From contig JAHJRI010000189.1 in NCBI GenBank assembly GCA_018830885.1, positions 20,632 to 84,631 on the forward strand: DNA of 64,000 bases, in the 5' to 3' direction. Under the pieces are notes generated by a model. It was not told the origin of the DNA. It saw only the letters and a program-made list of their open reading frames with translations, and ran no database searches. This document shows positions 33,186 through 41,554 of the stretch, one piece after another; within the stretch, counting starts at the first letter, position 1; each line of letters starts with the position of its first letter. The DNA is from a bacterium. GTDB taxonomy: Bacteria; SAR324; XYD2-FULL-50-16. The position numbers and the translations under genes were made by a program.

Positions 33186-35408
33186 TTAAGTAACAATACT
33201 GGACGCATTTGCTGTAATACTCAGTGCCTGAAAGGCACATTTCCCGCAGTATCCTTTGGTCTCGATCAGATACTTAATCGTTTCGTTCAGGTGCTCCTGC
33301 TCCTTGACATGAATATTGGCAGCGCTGGTGCCACTTTTTATCCAACCCAGCAGTTTCATGTTTTCACTGGCCTTGAATTCGTTTTCAAAGACATATTTCT
33401 TAATGGCACTTTGATAAGAGGGCTCATCCGATAGCAGGACGGCAAAATTGACACTGGCAATGGCATCGCTCAGTTCTTTTCTGAAAACATCCCGGTCTGG
33501 AATCCCCAGGTACTGCTCAATGGCCTGCATGAATTTCTCGTCCGGTTGGACATCCATCTGGGTCACATCATGCTTGACTTTGGCACTGTGGGCGTACGCC
33601 CGGACATGATCCGCATACTTTTTCCAGGTGGTTTCGATTACCGAATCATCCCTCAGAATGGCACTGTAGACATCACTGGCGATCTGACCGAAAATCCAGT
33701 TTTTGGCCTGAGGGGTAATTTTTTCCACATAATGACTTAATTTGGTTTTATCCGTCGCAAAAATTTCCTTTAAGGCGTGCTCCAGCCTTACATAAAGATC
33801 CAACGGAGTCACACAGGGGTTTTGCAGGGCAATGGAGGTCAGCATGGCATGATCTCCGGATTCTTCCCGAAGTTTGTTGACGTTGGCGGCATACTCACTG
33901 ATCTGAAAATGGTCGGTATACTCGACCACATTCTGGATAAACCGGGGATCCAGTCCGAAAGTTCCCTCTGAGGGCCTGACGTATTCAAATTCTTCCAGAA
34001 TCATTTTTGCCATATTATTATCCACCCCACTGTCCGCTCTTCCAGCATAAATCAGGGCTTTTTGCAGCAGAGAGAGATTTTCATTCTGCTTTGATCCGTA
34101 AAGCCTGGACATGACCGCGACAAGACTCAAAAATGCCAGACTGTGGGGCGCAATATGCGCCTGGTGCTTTTTCTTTTTATTCCATGCCCGGACCTCATTG
34201 GAATAGGTAAAGGCATATATCTGCTGTTCCTGTTTATAATCCACAGACAGAGGCATTTCGATGAATGTCGTCCGCGATCGCAGTGCTTCAAAAGTCGGAT
34301 TTGACATGAACATGTTGAATTCATGAAAGTTGGTATGCCCGATAATTACCCCGTTAAAGGGTATGGGAGACTGGCCTTCCGGCTTGAAGAAACGGTCCTG
34401 GGTGGCAAACAGCAATTCATACAGAAATTTATCAGACAGTTTCAGAATTTCATGAATTTCGACAAATCCATTGGCACCGGCGCACAGTTCCCCCTTGTAG
34501 TCATGAACCAATGGGTGGGATTCACTGCCAAAGCGGGGTAATAGACTGTAGTCGATGTTTCCAACCAGTGAACCAGCCTCCTGGCTCTTCTCATCCCTGG
34601 GTGTGTAGGATCCGATCCCGCTTTTAGTCCGGGCATCAAAAATCATCCGTTTCACTTTTAAATAGGGGATCAGGTCAGGAAAAGAGAGTCTTTTAGCCCG
34701 CAGAAAATCTTTAATCACAAAATCCGTAAAAGGAGAGATCAAGCCATCAATCTTGATGGCAAACTCATTGTCATAGTGAGGATGGCGTTTCAACCATTTA
34801 CTGATCGCCTTCTTATCAACGGCCTGCATCAACTCTTCGGTCAGTTTCCCCCGGATCGCCTGTGGAATGACCAGCAGGGGAGATTCGAAAAGCGGCGCCT
34901 GCAGATAGTAGATATCCTTTTCCTTGAACAGAGCCTTATCTTTCAACCGTTCATCCACTGTCGGGATCAGAAGAAAATAGGTTTTGCCCTCTTCAGACAG
35001 GGAATAACGGTTTAAAGCGATCTTGATACCGTCCATGGATCTGGATTTTGCAGATCCAGGAGGACCGAGCAGTATCCAGAGTCTTTTGGATGATTCGAGT
35101 CCTCGGCTGGCATTGTGAATCTTTTCAATCAGGTTTTCCTTGGCCTTTTGCTGGCCAAACACCACAAACGGACCGACCAGATCCTCACTTTCAAAAAACC
35201 GATAGGTATGTTTGACCGGTTTTCCCGCACTCATGGCATGCTCCACCCCTTTGGACAGGATCATGTCGTGCATCAGCTGGGTTGAATTCCTGGAAATCCA
35301 TGGCTCTTTTTTAACAAGTTCCAAATAATCCTCAAAAGAGATCACCTCTTCAGCCACCTCTTCCTGTTCCGTTGATTTCTCCATCAGACTGGTTAAGATT
35401 TGTTTCAT
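33186..35408 (-). CDS. prkA: PrkA/YeaG serine protein kinase (AAA+ core)
   Basis: A 740-residue protein, first of the four-gene operon, with GGGGCGG before its ATG. Residues about 75-400 form the PrkA AAA region: FGQQKAKENLIEKI, Walker A LLGPPGSAKSRS, the conserved LFATQDRFFKPEG and GVIIGHTNFHEFNMF, and RTTFIEMPL. The C-terminal part (about 600-740) is the PrkA kinase-like domain, ending with the KGYCGKCAFQAL cysteine pair. E. coli YeaG phosphorylates itself and is induced in nitrogen starvation; in Bacillus PrkA influences sporulation. Downstream are its standard partners YeaH and SpoVR and a second AAA paralogue. The upstream 200 bases contain no convincing sigma-54 site. Confidence 0.94.
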   Translation of the reverse strand: MKQILTSLMEKSTEQEEVAEEVISFEDYLELVKKEPWISRNSTQLMHDMILSKGVEHAMSAGKPVKHTYRFFESEDLVGPFVVFGQQKAKENLIEKIHNASRGLESSKRLWILLGPPGSAKSRSMDGIKIALNRYSLSEEGKTYFLLIPTVDERLKDKALFKEKDIYYLQAPLFESPLLVIPQAIRGKLTEELMQAVDKKAISKWLKRHPHYDNEFAIKIDGLISPFTDFVIKDFLRAKRLSFPDLIPYLKVKRMIFDARTKSGIGSYTPRDEKSQEAGSLVGNIDYSLLPRFGSESHPLVHDYKGELCAGANGFVEIHEILKLSDKFLYELLFATQDRFFKPEGQSPIPFNGVIIGHTNFHEFNMFMSNPTFEALRSRTTFIEMPLSVDYKQEQQIYAFTYSNEVRAWNKKKKHQAHIAPHSLAFLSLVAVMSRLYGSKQNENLSLLQKALIYAGRADSGVDNNMAKMILEEFEYVRPSEGTFGLDPRFIQNVVEYTDHFQISEYAANVNKLREESGDHAMLTSIALQNPCVTPLDLYVRLEHALKEIFATDKTKLSHYVEKITPQAKNWIFGQIASDVYSAILRDDSVIETTWKKYADHVRAYAHSAKVKHDVTQMDVQPDEKFMQAIEQYLGIPDRDVFRKELSDAIASVNFAVLLSDEPSYQSAIKKYVFENEFKASENMKLLGWIKSGTSAANIHVKEQEHLNETIKYLIETKGYCGKCAFQALSITANASSIVT

Positions 35409-36111
35409 AGCCGCCCCATTTTAGCAATTTTACTTTAAGTTGGTTTAAAGCCAAGCATCCACCGGAAAGCCTCGAAGTGACTTTATCTTCCCTTTCCTGA
35501 CTATAAAACTGTAACAGGCTAGCAATAACCAATTCCATTAAACGCTGAGAGAACCCCGAAATTTATTGTCGCCTAAAGGATATCACAAATCGGCATAGAC
35601 ATAAAGGAAAAAGACAATCTGTAAAAGCGGTACTTCAAAGAAAGAAAGGGAACTACAGAGGATTATGGATTTTTTGAGGTTGGCTCATTGCCAGGCAAGG
35701 AGGTTGCATTCTTATTTTCATCTTTCATGCAATAAGAAAAATAAGAAATGGAAAGACCATGGAACACAAACTTAACTCCTATTTTTGCTACCTGAATCAG
35801 GGAGATCCTGTTGTAGTGGAAAAAGAACCGGAAAATTTCAGACAACTCCCATACAACTATACCATGCACTGTCCGACTCCGGAGATTGCACAGATGGCGT
35901 ATCGTACCAATCTCAAGATAATGGAGTGGCGGCTGAAAAAAGCCAGGTGACTGGGTACCAGCAGTCCTTTCAGATTTCAGATCATCCAAAGGGGGCGTTT
36001 ACGAATGATGCTTCTGAAAGATACCTTGTGTTTCTCTTTTGTGCCGCACAGAAGAACACAGCTTAAGGAAGCAGGCAGTTGGTTTTACGGAGAAATGTCA
36101 AGAGGTGATTC
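35409..36111. other. Intergenic region between the Liv and PrkA operons
   Basis: 703 bases. The left end presumably carries the promoter of prkA on the reverse strand and the right end the 3' end of the livF transcript. It contains one coding-looking small forward frame (35759-35950). A sigma-54-like GG-N10-GC match near 35450 is poor in its flanking bases and is not called. Confidence 0.45.
35759..35950 (+). CDS. Possible small hypothetical protein (63 residues)
   Basis: The frame reads MEHKLNSYFCYLNQGDPVVV, then a segment with PYNYTMHCPTPEIAQMAY and a basic end WRLKKAR. Amino-acid composition and codon choice look protein-like, and GGAAAG lies just before the ATG, although only three bases away. 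No homologue is recognised and the opposite strand is also open for 108 codons, so this is tentative. Confidence 0.35.
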   Translation: MEHKLNSYFCYLNQGDPVVVEKEPENFRQLPYNYTMHCPTPEIAQMAYRTNLKIMEWRLKKAR

Positions 36112-36840
36112 TTATACGGCAGGTTTGATGGCTCCCAGATAGGCCTGTTGAACCATGTTATCAGATAACAGCGCTTTTCCTGTGCCCTCAAGCAACACGG
36201 ATCCTGTTTCCAGCACATATGCGAAGTTCGAACTCTGGAGTGCCAGTTTTGCATTCTGTTCCACCAGCAGGATGGTGACCCCCTGCTGATTCAAATCTCT
36301 TATAATTTCAAAAATATCCTTTACTATTTTGGGAGCTAATCCCAGGGATGGCTCATCCAGCAGAAGCAGTCGTGGTTTAGCCATCAGAGCGCGCCCGATT
36401 GCCAGCATTTGTTGCTCCCCACCACTGAGTGTGCCCGCAAATTGACCTGCCCGCGCTTTCAAGATCGGAAAAATATCAAACACCCGCTCCCTTGATTCTT
36501 CAACCAGTGTCCGGTTTTTTCGACTTTTGAAGACATAGGCGCCTAAATTCAGATTATCCAGCGTGGAAAGTGATGCAAACAGCTGTCTTCCTTCCAGTAC
36601 ATGTGAAATTCCCAGGTTGACGATGCTGCTTGGAGACAGGGCAGAAATATCACGTCCGTTGAAGCGGACCCCACCTTCAAAATCCCGAATCAACCCCGAA
36701 ATGGACTTCAACAATGTCGATTTTCCGGCACCGTTTGCCCCAATAATGCTGACAATCTGTCCCGCATCCACTTTCAGAGAGATATTATCAAGAGCCTTCA
36801 GGTTACCATAGAAGACTCGTATATTCTTTACTTCAAGCAT
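36112..36840 (-). CDS. livF: Branched-chain amino-acid ABC transporter ATPase LivF
   Basis: About 242 residues from ATG 36840, picked by GGAGGAGAG eight bases upstream; an ATG ten codons further out has no site. ABC motifs: Walker A GANGAGKST, the LivF-type SHVLEGRQLFASLSTLDNL, signature LSGGEQQML, Walker B LLLLDEPSLGLAP and LLVEQNAKLAL. LivF pairs with LivG to energise the LivH/LivM permease. It is the last gene of the transporter operon and overlaps the end of livG by 8 bases, indicating translational coupling. Confidence 0.94.
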   Translation of the reverse strand: MLEVKNIRVFYGNLKALDNISLKVDAGQIVSIIGANGAGKSTLLKSISGLIRDFEGGVRFNGRDISALSPSSIVNLGISHVLEGRQLFASLSTLDNLNLGAYVFKSRKNRTLVEESRERVFDIFPILKARAGQFAGTLSGGEQQMLAIGRALMAKPRLLLLDEPSLGLAPKIVKDIFEIIRDLNQQGVTILLVEQNAKLALQSSNFAYVLETGSVLLEGTGKALLSDNMVQQAYLGAIKPAV

Positions 36841-37621
36841 TGTCGATCTCTCCTCCCAGATACGCCTCAATCACCTTGGGGTTAGATTGAATCTCTGCCG
36901 GGGTTCCTTCAGCGATTTTCTGCCCATGGTTTAAAACCAGAATTTCATCTGAAATATCCATGATCAGCTTCATATCATGTTCAATCAGCAAAACGGCAAT
37001 CCCACGCATCTGTATCTGCTCAATGATGCGGGAGACTCTTTTGGTGTCTGATTCATTCAACCCCGCCGCTGGCTCATCCAGACAGATCAGATCCGGCTGA
37101 GTGGCCAAACCCCTTGCGATTTCCATCAACTTCTGGTCCCCCAGGGGAAGGCTGGAAGCTTCTTCATCAGCCTTATGCTCCAGGCCAATAAACTCCAGGA
37201 GTTCCATGGCCTCATCCCGAATACGGACCTCCTCCCGACGTACTTTGGGCAGTTTGAGTCCGCACTCGAAGAAGTTTGTAAACATGTGATTATGCCTGCC
37301 TACCATGACGTTTTCAGCCACTGTCATTTTCTTGAAGGTCTCAACATGTTGAAATGTTCGTGAAATACCGATCTGGGACACCCGATGGGGGGGAACATGA
37401 TCCAGGAAATGCCCCTTGAACTTGATAGTCCCCCGATCTGCCTCGATCAAACCGGTTATCACGTTGAGCAGCGTACTTTTTCCAGCGCCATTGGGCCCGA
37501 TAATGGCTTTAATGATGCCCGGTCTGAGTTCAAAGCTCACCCCTTTCAGTGCGGCAAGACCTCCAAAAATGACATCGACGTCCTTGACACGCAGAATCAT
37601 CCATGGCTTGAAATTATCCAT
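36833..37621 (-). CDS. livG: Branched-chain amino-acid ABC transporter ATPase LivG
   Basis: About 262 residues from ATG 37621; a TTG six codons upstream is possible, but AAGG sits eight bases before the ATG. Motifs: Walker A GPNGAGKST, SQIGISRTFQHVETFKKMTVAENVMVGRH (typical LivG Q-loop region), signature-like LPLGDQKLMEIARGL, Walker B LICLDEPAAGLN and LLIEHDMKLIM. As usual for LivG, the signature deviates from LSGGQ. It is fourth in the reverse order livH-livM-livK-livG-livF. Confidence 0.94.
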   Translation of the reverse strand: MDNFKPWMILRVKDVDVIFGGLAALKGVSFELRPGIIKAIIGPNGAGKSTLLNVITGLIEADRGTIKFKGHFLDHVPPHRVSQIGISRTFQHVETFKKMTVAENVMVGRHNHMFTNFFECGLKLPKVRREEVRIRDEAMELLEFIGLEHKADEEASSLPLGDQKLMEIARGLATQPDLICLDEPAAGLNESDTKRVSRIIEQIQMRGIAVLLIEHDMKLIMDISDEILVLNHGQKIAEGTPAEIQSNPKVIEAYLGGEIDNA

Positions 37622-37719
37622 GAAAGCAACCTTCGACAAGCACTACCATTTTTTTTCTCCTATAGGGCCCATGCTGATCCGGATGATACGGAACCACCCT
37701 CATCCGGTTTTGATTCTCT

Positions 37720-38904
37720 CTATTCGGCCAGTGCCCAGGTTCCGTTCTTAACAACCACCATGTTGTACGCGGTTTTGTCCAGGCCATTGTGATCATCTGC
37801 AGACATATTGAAAACCCCGTGCTGACCAACAAACCCTTTTGTATTTTCAATTTCGTCTCTGATTTTTGCCTTGTCACCACCGACCTTTTCGATTGCCTTC
37901 AGAACCAGGTTCAAAGAGTCCCAGGCATGACCACCAAAGGTTGAGACCGCTTCATTGTATTTTCCCTGGTACTCATTCAGGTATTCCATGGTGACTGCCT
38001 TCTGAGTATGATCGGCAGGCAGCAATCCTGCGATATTAACCGCTCCCAGGGGCACCAGAACGCCCTCAGCCGTTCCAGCTGCCAGCTCGACATTCTTCAG
38101 ACTGCCAAACCCCGCACTCTGCACCAGTTTGATATTGACCATTCCCAGATCCTTCCAGTTTCTAACGACGGTGACCTGTGTCGGACCCACTGACCAGTTG
38201 ATGATAGCCTCTGGGCCGAACGATTTGATTTTTGTCAGTTGAACGGTCATATCGGTATCCTTGGGGCCATATTTCTCTTCAGCCACAATCTCCAGAGCAT
38301 ATTTGGGTGCCAGACGGATCATCTCCTCCCGGCCGCTTGCGCCATATCCAGTCGTCACCGTCATCAACGCTATTTTCTTGATACCTTTTGCAACCAGATA
38401 GGTGTAGATCATGTCAACCGCCTGACTGTCCGACTGGGCGACCTTGAAGACCCATTTGTAAGGTTTGCCTGTCTCGTCATTATGCACGATCTTGTAACTC
38501 AGCGCACAGGAAACCAGGGGGGTCTCATTTTTTTCGGCCAGGGGAATCACGGCGATCGAGTTTCCGCTGGTTGAAGGCCCGATTACAGCAAGCACGTTGT
38601 CTTTTGTCATCAGTTTTTTAACATGCAGAGAGGCTTTCGTCGCATCCCCTTCAGAGTCCATGACGATCAATTCAACCTTTTTCCCGTTAATGCCGCCATT
38701 TTTATTGACCCTCTCCACAATCATTTCAGCCGTCTTTTTTTCCGGTTCACCGAGAAATGAGGCCCCCCCTGTCACCGAAAACACTGCCCCGATTTTATAC
38801 GTTGCGGCATCGCCATCGGTTTTCTTGTCACAGGAAGAAAGAGCAAACACAGACAACATCACTGCAGCGATCAATACCGACATCCTTGCACAAATCTTTT
38901 TCAT
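37720..38904 (-). CDS. livK: Branched-chain amino-acid-type ABC transporter substrate-binding lipoprotein
   Basis: A 394-residue periplasmic binding protein. The signal peptide ends in the lipobox ALSSC, so the mature protein is probably lipid-anchored in the envelope. The body begins YKIGAVFSVTGGASFLGEPEKKTAEM and has NGGINGKKVELIVMDSEGD and VIGPSTSGNSIAVIPLAE, the standard LivK/type-1 periplasmic binding fold. GGGGG lies just before ATG. Family members bind leucine/isoleucine/valine, amides, urea or aromatic acids; the ligand cannot be told. The internal position, after the permeases and before the ATPases, is somewhat unusual for a liv operon. Confidence 0.92.
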   Translation of the reverse strand: MKKICARMSVLIAAVMLSVFALSSCDKKTDGDAATYKIGAVFSVTGGASFLGEPEKKTAEMIVERVNKNGGINGKKVELIVMDSEGDATKASLHVKKLMTKDNVLAVIGPSTSGNSIAVIPLAEKNETPLVSCALSYKIVHNDETGKPYKWVFKVAQSDSQAVDMIYTYLVAKGIKKIALMTVTTGYGASGREEMIRLAPKYALEIVAEEKYGPKDTDMTVQLTKIKSFGPEAIINWSVGPTQVTVVRNWKDLGMVNIKLVQSAGFGSLKNVELAAGTAEGVLVPLGAVNIAGLLPADHTQKAVTMEYLNEYQGKYNEAVSTFGGHAWDSLNLVLKAIEKVGGDKAKIRDEIENTKGFVGQHGVFNMSADDHNGLDKTAYNMVVVKNGTWALAE

Positions 38905-39014
38905 AGCACCCCCTGAAATTGAATAGATGAAGAATCAAAAGTGTTAAAACAGACAATTAAATCAAACAACCGTCCCTCTTCTTACCATCAAGCCCTTTAA
39001 AATGATCGATTATG

Positions 39015-39989
39015 CTAGCCCACGAAATATTTTTTTGATACTGATACGAATCGGGTTACCTTCTGCGGCAGGCTGATCATGCCATCCGGCAAAAAAATGG
39101 TAACCAGTAATAATATCATACCGTAGACAAGAATCTCAAACTCTTTGAACATCTCCAACCATTCAAAGCTCAGAAAAGAGATCAGAACAGCTCCCAGGAT
39201 CGCGCCCCAGATACTATGCATGCCACCAATGATTATCATCAGCAGCAGTTTGATCGAAAAGGAAAGATCAAAGGTGCCGGGGCTGATGAAATTGATGAAG
39301 TGGGCATACAAACTGCCGGCTATCGAGGCCAGCACAGCTGAATAGATAAATATTTGAATCTTATAAAACGAAACATTGACCCCCATGGCGTATGCCCCGG
39401 TTTCACTGGTATGTATTGCTCTGAGTGCCCTTCCGAGTCTTGAGTGAATCAGGTTCACCGAAAACAGGAAAACAGCGACAACAATACTCCAAACCAGGTA
39501 GTAATATTTTAACTCAGTATCAAAGGAAAAGCCGAAGAGTGACAATCCTGGAATGCCCCCCATCCCATCCGGACCACCGGTCACGTTCCCCTCTTCACTA
39601 AAAACAATAAAAATGACAATTCCAAAGGCCAGCGTGGCCATTGCCAGATAATGCCCCTTCAATTTCAGGGCCGGGGTCCCAATCAAAACAGCGATAATAA
39701 TTGTTGCCACAACACCGACAGCCATGCAGAACCAGGCATTCCAATGGTACTGAACCGTCAGAATACCGGAGATATAGGCCCCGATTCCAAAAAAGGCAGC
39801 ATGCCCGAGTGAAATTTGCCCGGCATATCCCATCAGCATGCTGAGACCGATGGTAATCAATGAGTAAATACCTGCAAAAACCAGTACATCAAGATAATGA
39901 GCGATGCCAGGAAAAGACTGAATGATCCATGGCGTTATCAGCAGCAGACATACAAACAGGATACGACTTCTCTTTTTTATCCGAAACAT
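39015..39989 (-). CDS. livM: Branched-chain amino-acid ABC transporter permease LivM
   Basis: A 324-residue membrane protein with eight to ten hydrophobic segments. LivM phrases include LMGYAGQISLGHAAFFGIGAYI, GTPALKLKGHYLAMATLAFG and RALRAIHTSETGAYAMGVNV (coupling loop to the ATPase), plus GGMHSIWGAILGAVLI near the C terminus. It forms the channel with LivH. It starts 3 bases after livH ends, so the two are translationally coupled. Confidence 0.94.
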   Translation of the reverse strand: MFRIKKRSRILFVCLLLITPWIIQSFPGIAHYLDVLVFAGIYSLITIGLSMLMGYAGQISLGHAAFFGIGAYISGILTVQYHWNAWFCMAVGVVATIIIAVLIGTPALKLKGHYLAMATLAFGIVIFIVFSEEGNVTGGPDGMGGIPGLSLFGFSFDTELKYYYLVWSIVVAVFLFSVNLIHSRLGRALRAIHTSETGAYAMGVNVSFYKIQIFIYSAVLASIAGSLYAHFINFISPGTFDLSFSIKLLLMIIIGGMHSIWGAILGAVLISFLSFEWLEMFKEFEILVYGMILLLVTIFLPDGMISLPQKVTRFVSVSKKYFVG

Positions 39990-39992
39990 GGC

Positions 39993-40895
39993 CTAGAATT
40001 TCTTTAACTTGGCCACTGTTGCATTACCAAGCAGCCCTGAGGGTTTAATAAACAGAAGAATCAGCAATACGATCAGGGCAAATGCATCTTTATACCCGGA
40101 AGAGATGAAACCCGCTCCCATGGATTCAATCAAACCCAAAATCAAACCACCGAGTATAGCACCCGGGAAACTGCCCAGTCCGCCAAGAATGACTGCTGCA
40201 AAACCCTTAACAGCCAGCATTGCCCCCCGGTCATACTCCATTAACGCGAGTGGTGTCACACCGATACCGGCAACGGCACCAATCGCAGCACTCAGTGCAA
40301 AAGAGAATAAAACCATGTGATTGACATTGATTCCAACCAGTTTTGCCGCCTCCGGATTATCAGCGCATGCTTTCATGGCTTTTCCGATAATATTTCGCTC
40401 AAAAAACAATGTCAGAACCAGCACGATGACAACCAGAAAACCCATGATCCAGAGAGCCTGGGGCAGTATGACCGCTCCCAGGAAAGAGATTGGATTCCGC
40501 CCGGAAAACGCTGGCAGGTCATAGGGATCCTTGCCCCAAATGAACATGGCCGTTCCTTTCAAAATCATGGACGCAGCAATTGTTGCGATGATCAGCGTCA
40601 TGACCGAGGGTTGCCTGATCGGCCGGATTGCCAGCCTGTCGAATAGAACCCCAATGAGAAACACAATCAGAAGCGTCAAGAAAAAAGCCAGGATCGTCGG
40701 AATTGCAAGCGTCACCTGTAAAAATACCATAATCAATCCACCCAGCACGACAAACTCCCCCTGAGCCAGATTAATAATTTCAGTGACGTTGTAAATGATA
40801 TTAAATCCCACTGCAATCATGGCGTAGATACTGCCTACCGTCATCCCGGTAATCAGATACTGAATCAGCTGACTTATTAAAACCGTGTTATCCAC
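39993..40895 (-). CDS. livH: Branched-chain amino-acid ABC transporter permease LivH
   Basis: A 300-residue membrane protein starting at GTG 40895. It has the LivH pattern TGMTVGSIYAMIAVGFNIIYN at the N terminus, ETIINLAQGEF-like EIINLAQGEFVVLGG, the coupling loop KAMKACADNPEAAKLVGINV, and VKGFAAVILGGLGSFPGAILGGLILG. It dimerises with LivM in the inner membrane. The only upstream partner is the tandem ACT-domain gene 42 bases away. Confidence 0.94.
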   Translation of the reverse strand: MDNTVLISQLIQYLITGMTVGSIYAMIAVGFNIIYNVTEIINLAQGEFVVLGGLIMVFLQVTLAIPTILAFFLTLLIVFLIGVLFDRLAIRPIRQPSVMTLIIATIAASMILKGTAMFIWGKDPYDLPAFSGRNPISFLGAVILPQALWIMGFLVVIVLVLTLFFERNIIGKAMKACADNPEAAKLVGINVNHMVLFSFALSAAIGAVAGIGVTPLALMEYDRGAMLAVKGFAAVILGGLGSFPGAILGGLILGLIESMGAGFISSGYKDAFALIVLLILLFIKPSGLLGNATVAKLKKF

Positions 40896-40937
40896 TGCGC
40901 GCCCGTTTGAAAGGAATAGATAAAAAATAAAGTGGTA

Positions 40938-41372
40938 TCAGGCAAAAAAATCTTTCTCAATGATCTCAATTTCTACTTCCTGTAAAGCCTGCAATGCATT
41001 TCGAAAATCTTTTTTCCCAACCTTGAATATTAAAACCCCGACATCCTGCTCTTTATATGCATATGTATATGAAATATTGATATCCATCTGACTTAGTTTT
41101 TTTACTACCGTGTTAAAACTGCCTATCCGATCCTTCATCTTAACGGCAAAGACCTGGTTTTCTCTCACAGTGAAGCCTGCTGCCGACAATGCGGTCTTCG
41201 CCCTTTCTGTGCTCTCCACAATCAGTCTTAAAATTCCAAAATCAGTTGAATCAACGAGCAGAAGTGATTTAATAGAGATCTCTTCATCTGCCAGAATAGA
41301 CGTGATCTCAATCAACTCACCTTTCTTGTTTTCCAGAAAAACAGACAACTGTTTTATTGTATACCGCTCCAT
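40938..41372 (-). CDS. Tandem ACT-domain protein
   Basis: A 144-residue protein of two ACT domains (residues about 1-70 and 72-144): KQLSVFLENKKGELIEITSIL, and then FAVKMKDRIGSFNTVVKKLS. Both units have the ligand-binding turn following the first strand. Stand-alone double-ACT proteins bind amino acids and are often found next to phenylacetate-CoA ligase and liv genes in deltaproteobacteria; no such ligase is present here. The ATG at 41372 is preceded by AAAGG at good spacing, while a TTG five codons upstream is also open. As first gene of the operon it may sense the transported amino acid, which is inference. Confidence 0.88.
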   Translation of the reverse strand: MERYTIKQLSVFLENKKGELIEITSILADEEISIKSLLLVDSTDFGILRLIVESTERAKTALSAAGFTVRENQVFAVKMKDRIGSFNTVVKKLSQMDINISYTYAYKEQDVGVLIFKVGKKDFRNALQALQEVEIEIIEKDFFA

Positions 41373-41476
41373 TTCAGCCTTTTTCAATTTTAGGAACGCA
41401 TGGCTCCTTTCGTTTCAAACCCATGCAGGAGTCGTCCAGTTAAAATCGGGCATGACACGACCGGCAGTAAAATCGT

Positions 41477-41502
41477 AGTTTGGATGTTAGGACATCCAAA
41501 CT
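41477..41502. repeat. Perfect 11-bp hairpin between aroB and the ACT/liv operon
   Basis: AGTTTGGATGT (41477-41487) pairs exactly with ACATCCAAACT (41492-41502) across a 4-base loop TAGG. Neither strand has a following T-run. It sits about 50 bases after the aroB stop codon and about 100 bases before the ACT gene, so it may end the aroB transcript or sit in the ACT leader. Confidence 0.5.
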
Positions 41503-41554
41503 CAGAAACCGGCTTCTGTTTCTCTGGTCCGGGCGAACACATCCCCGGTGATGC

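Noticed and set aside
35430-35480. Sigma-54 promoter for the PrkA operon
   Set aside because: A GG-N10-GC spacing is present but the surrounding TGGCAC and TTGC bases do not match.
35663-35989. 108-codon reverse frame in the Liv-PrkA gap
   Set aside because: Antisense to the better-looking 63-codon forward frame and without a start site.
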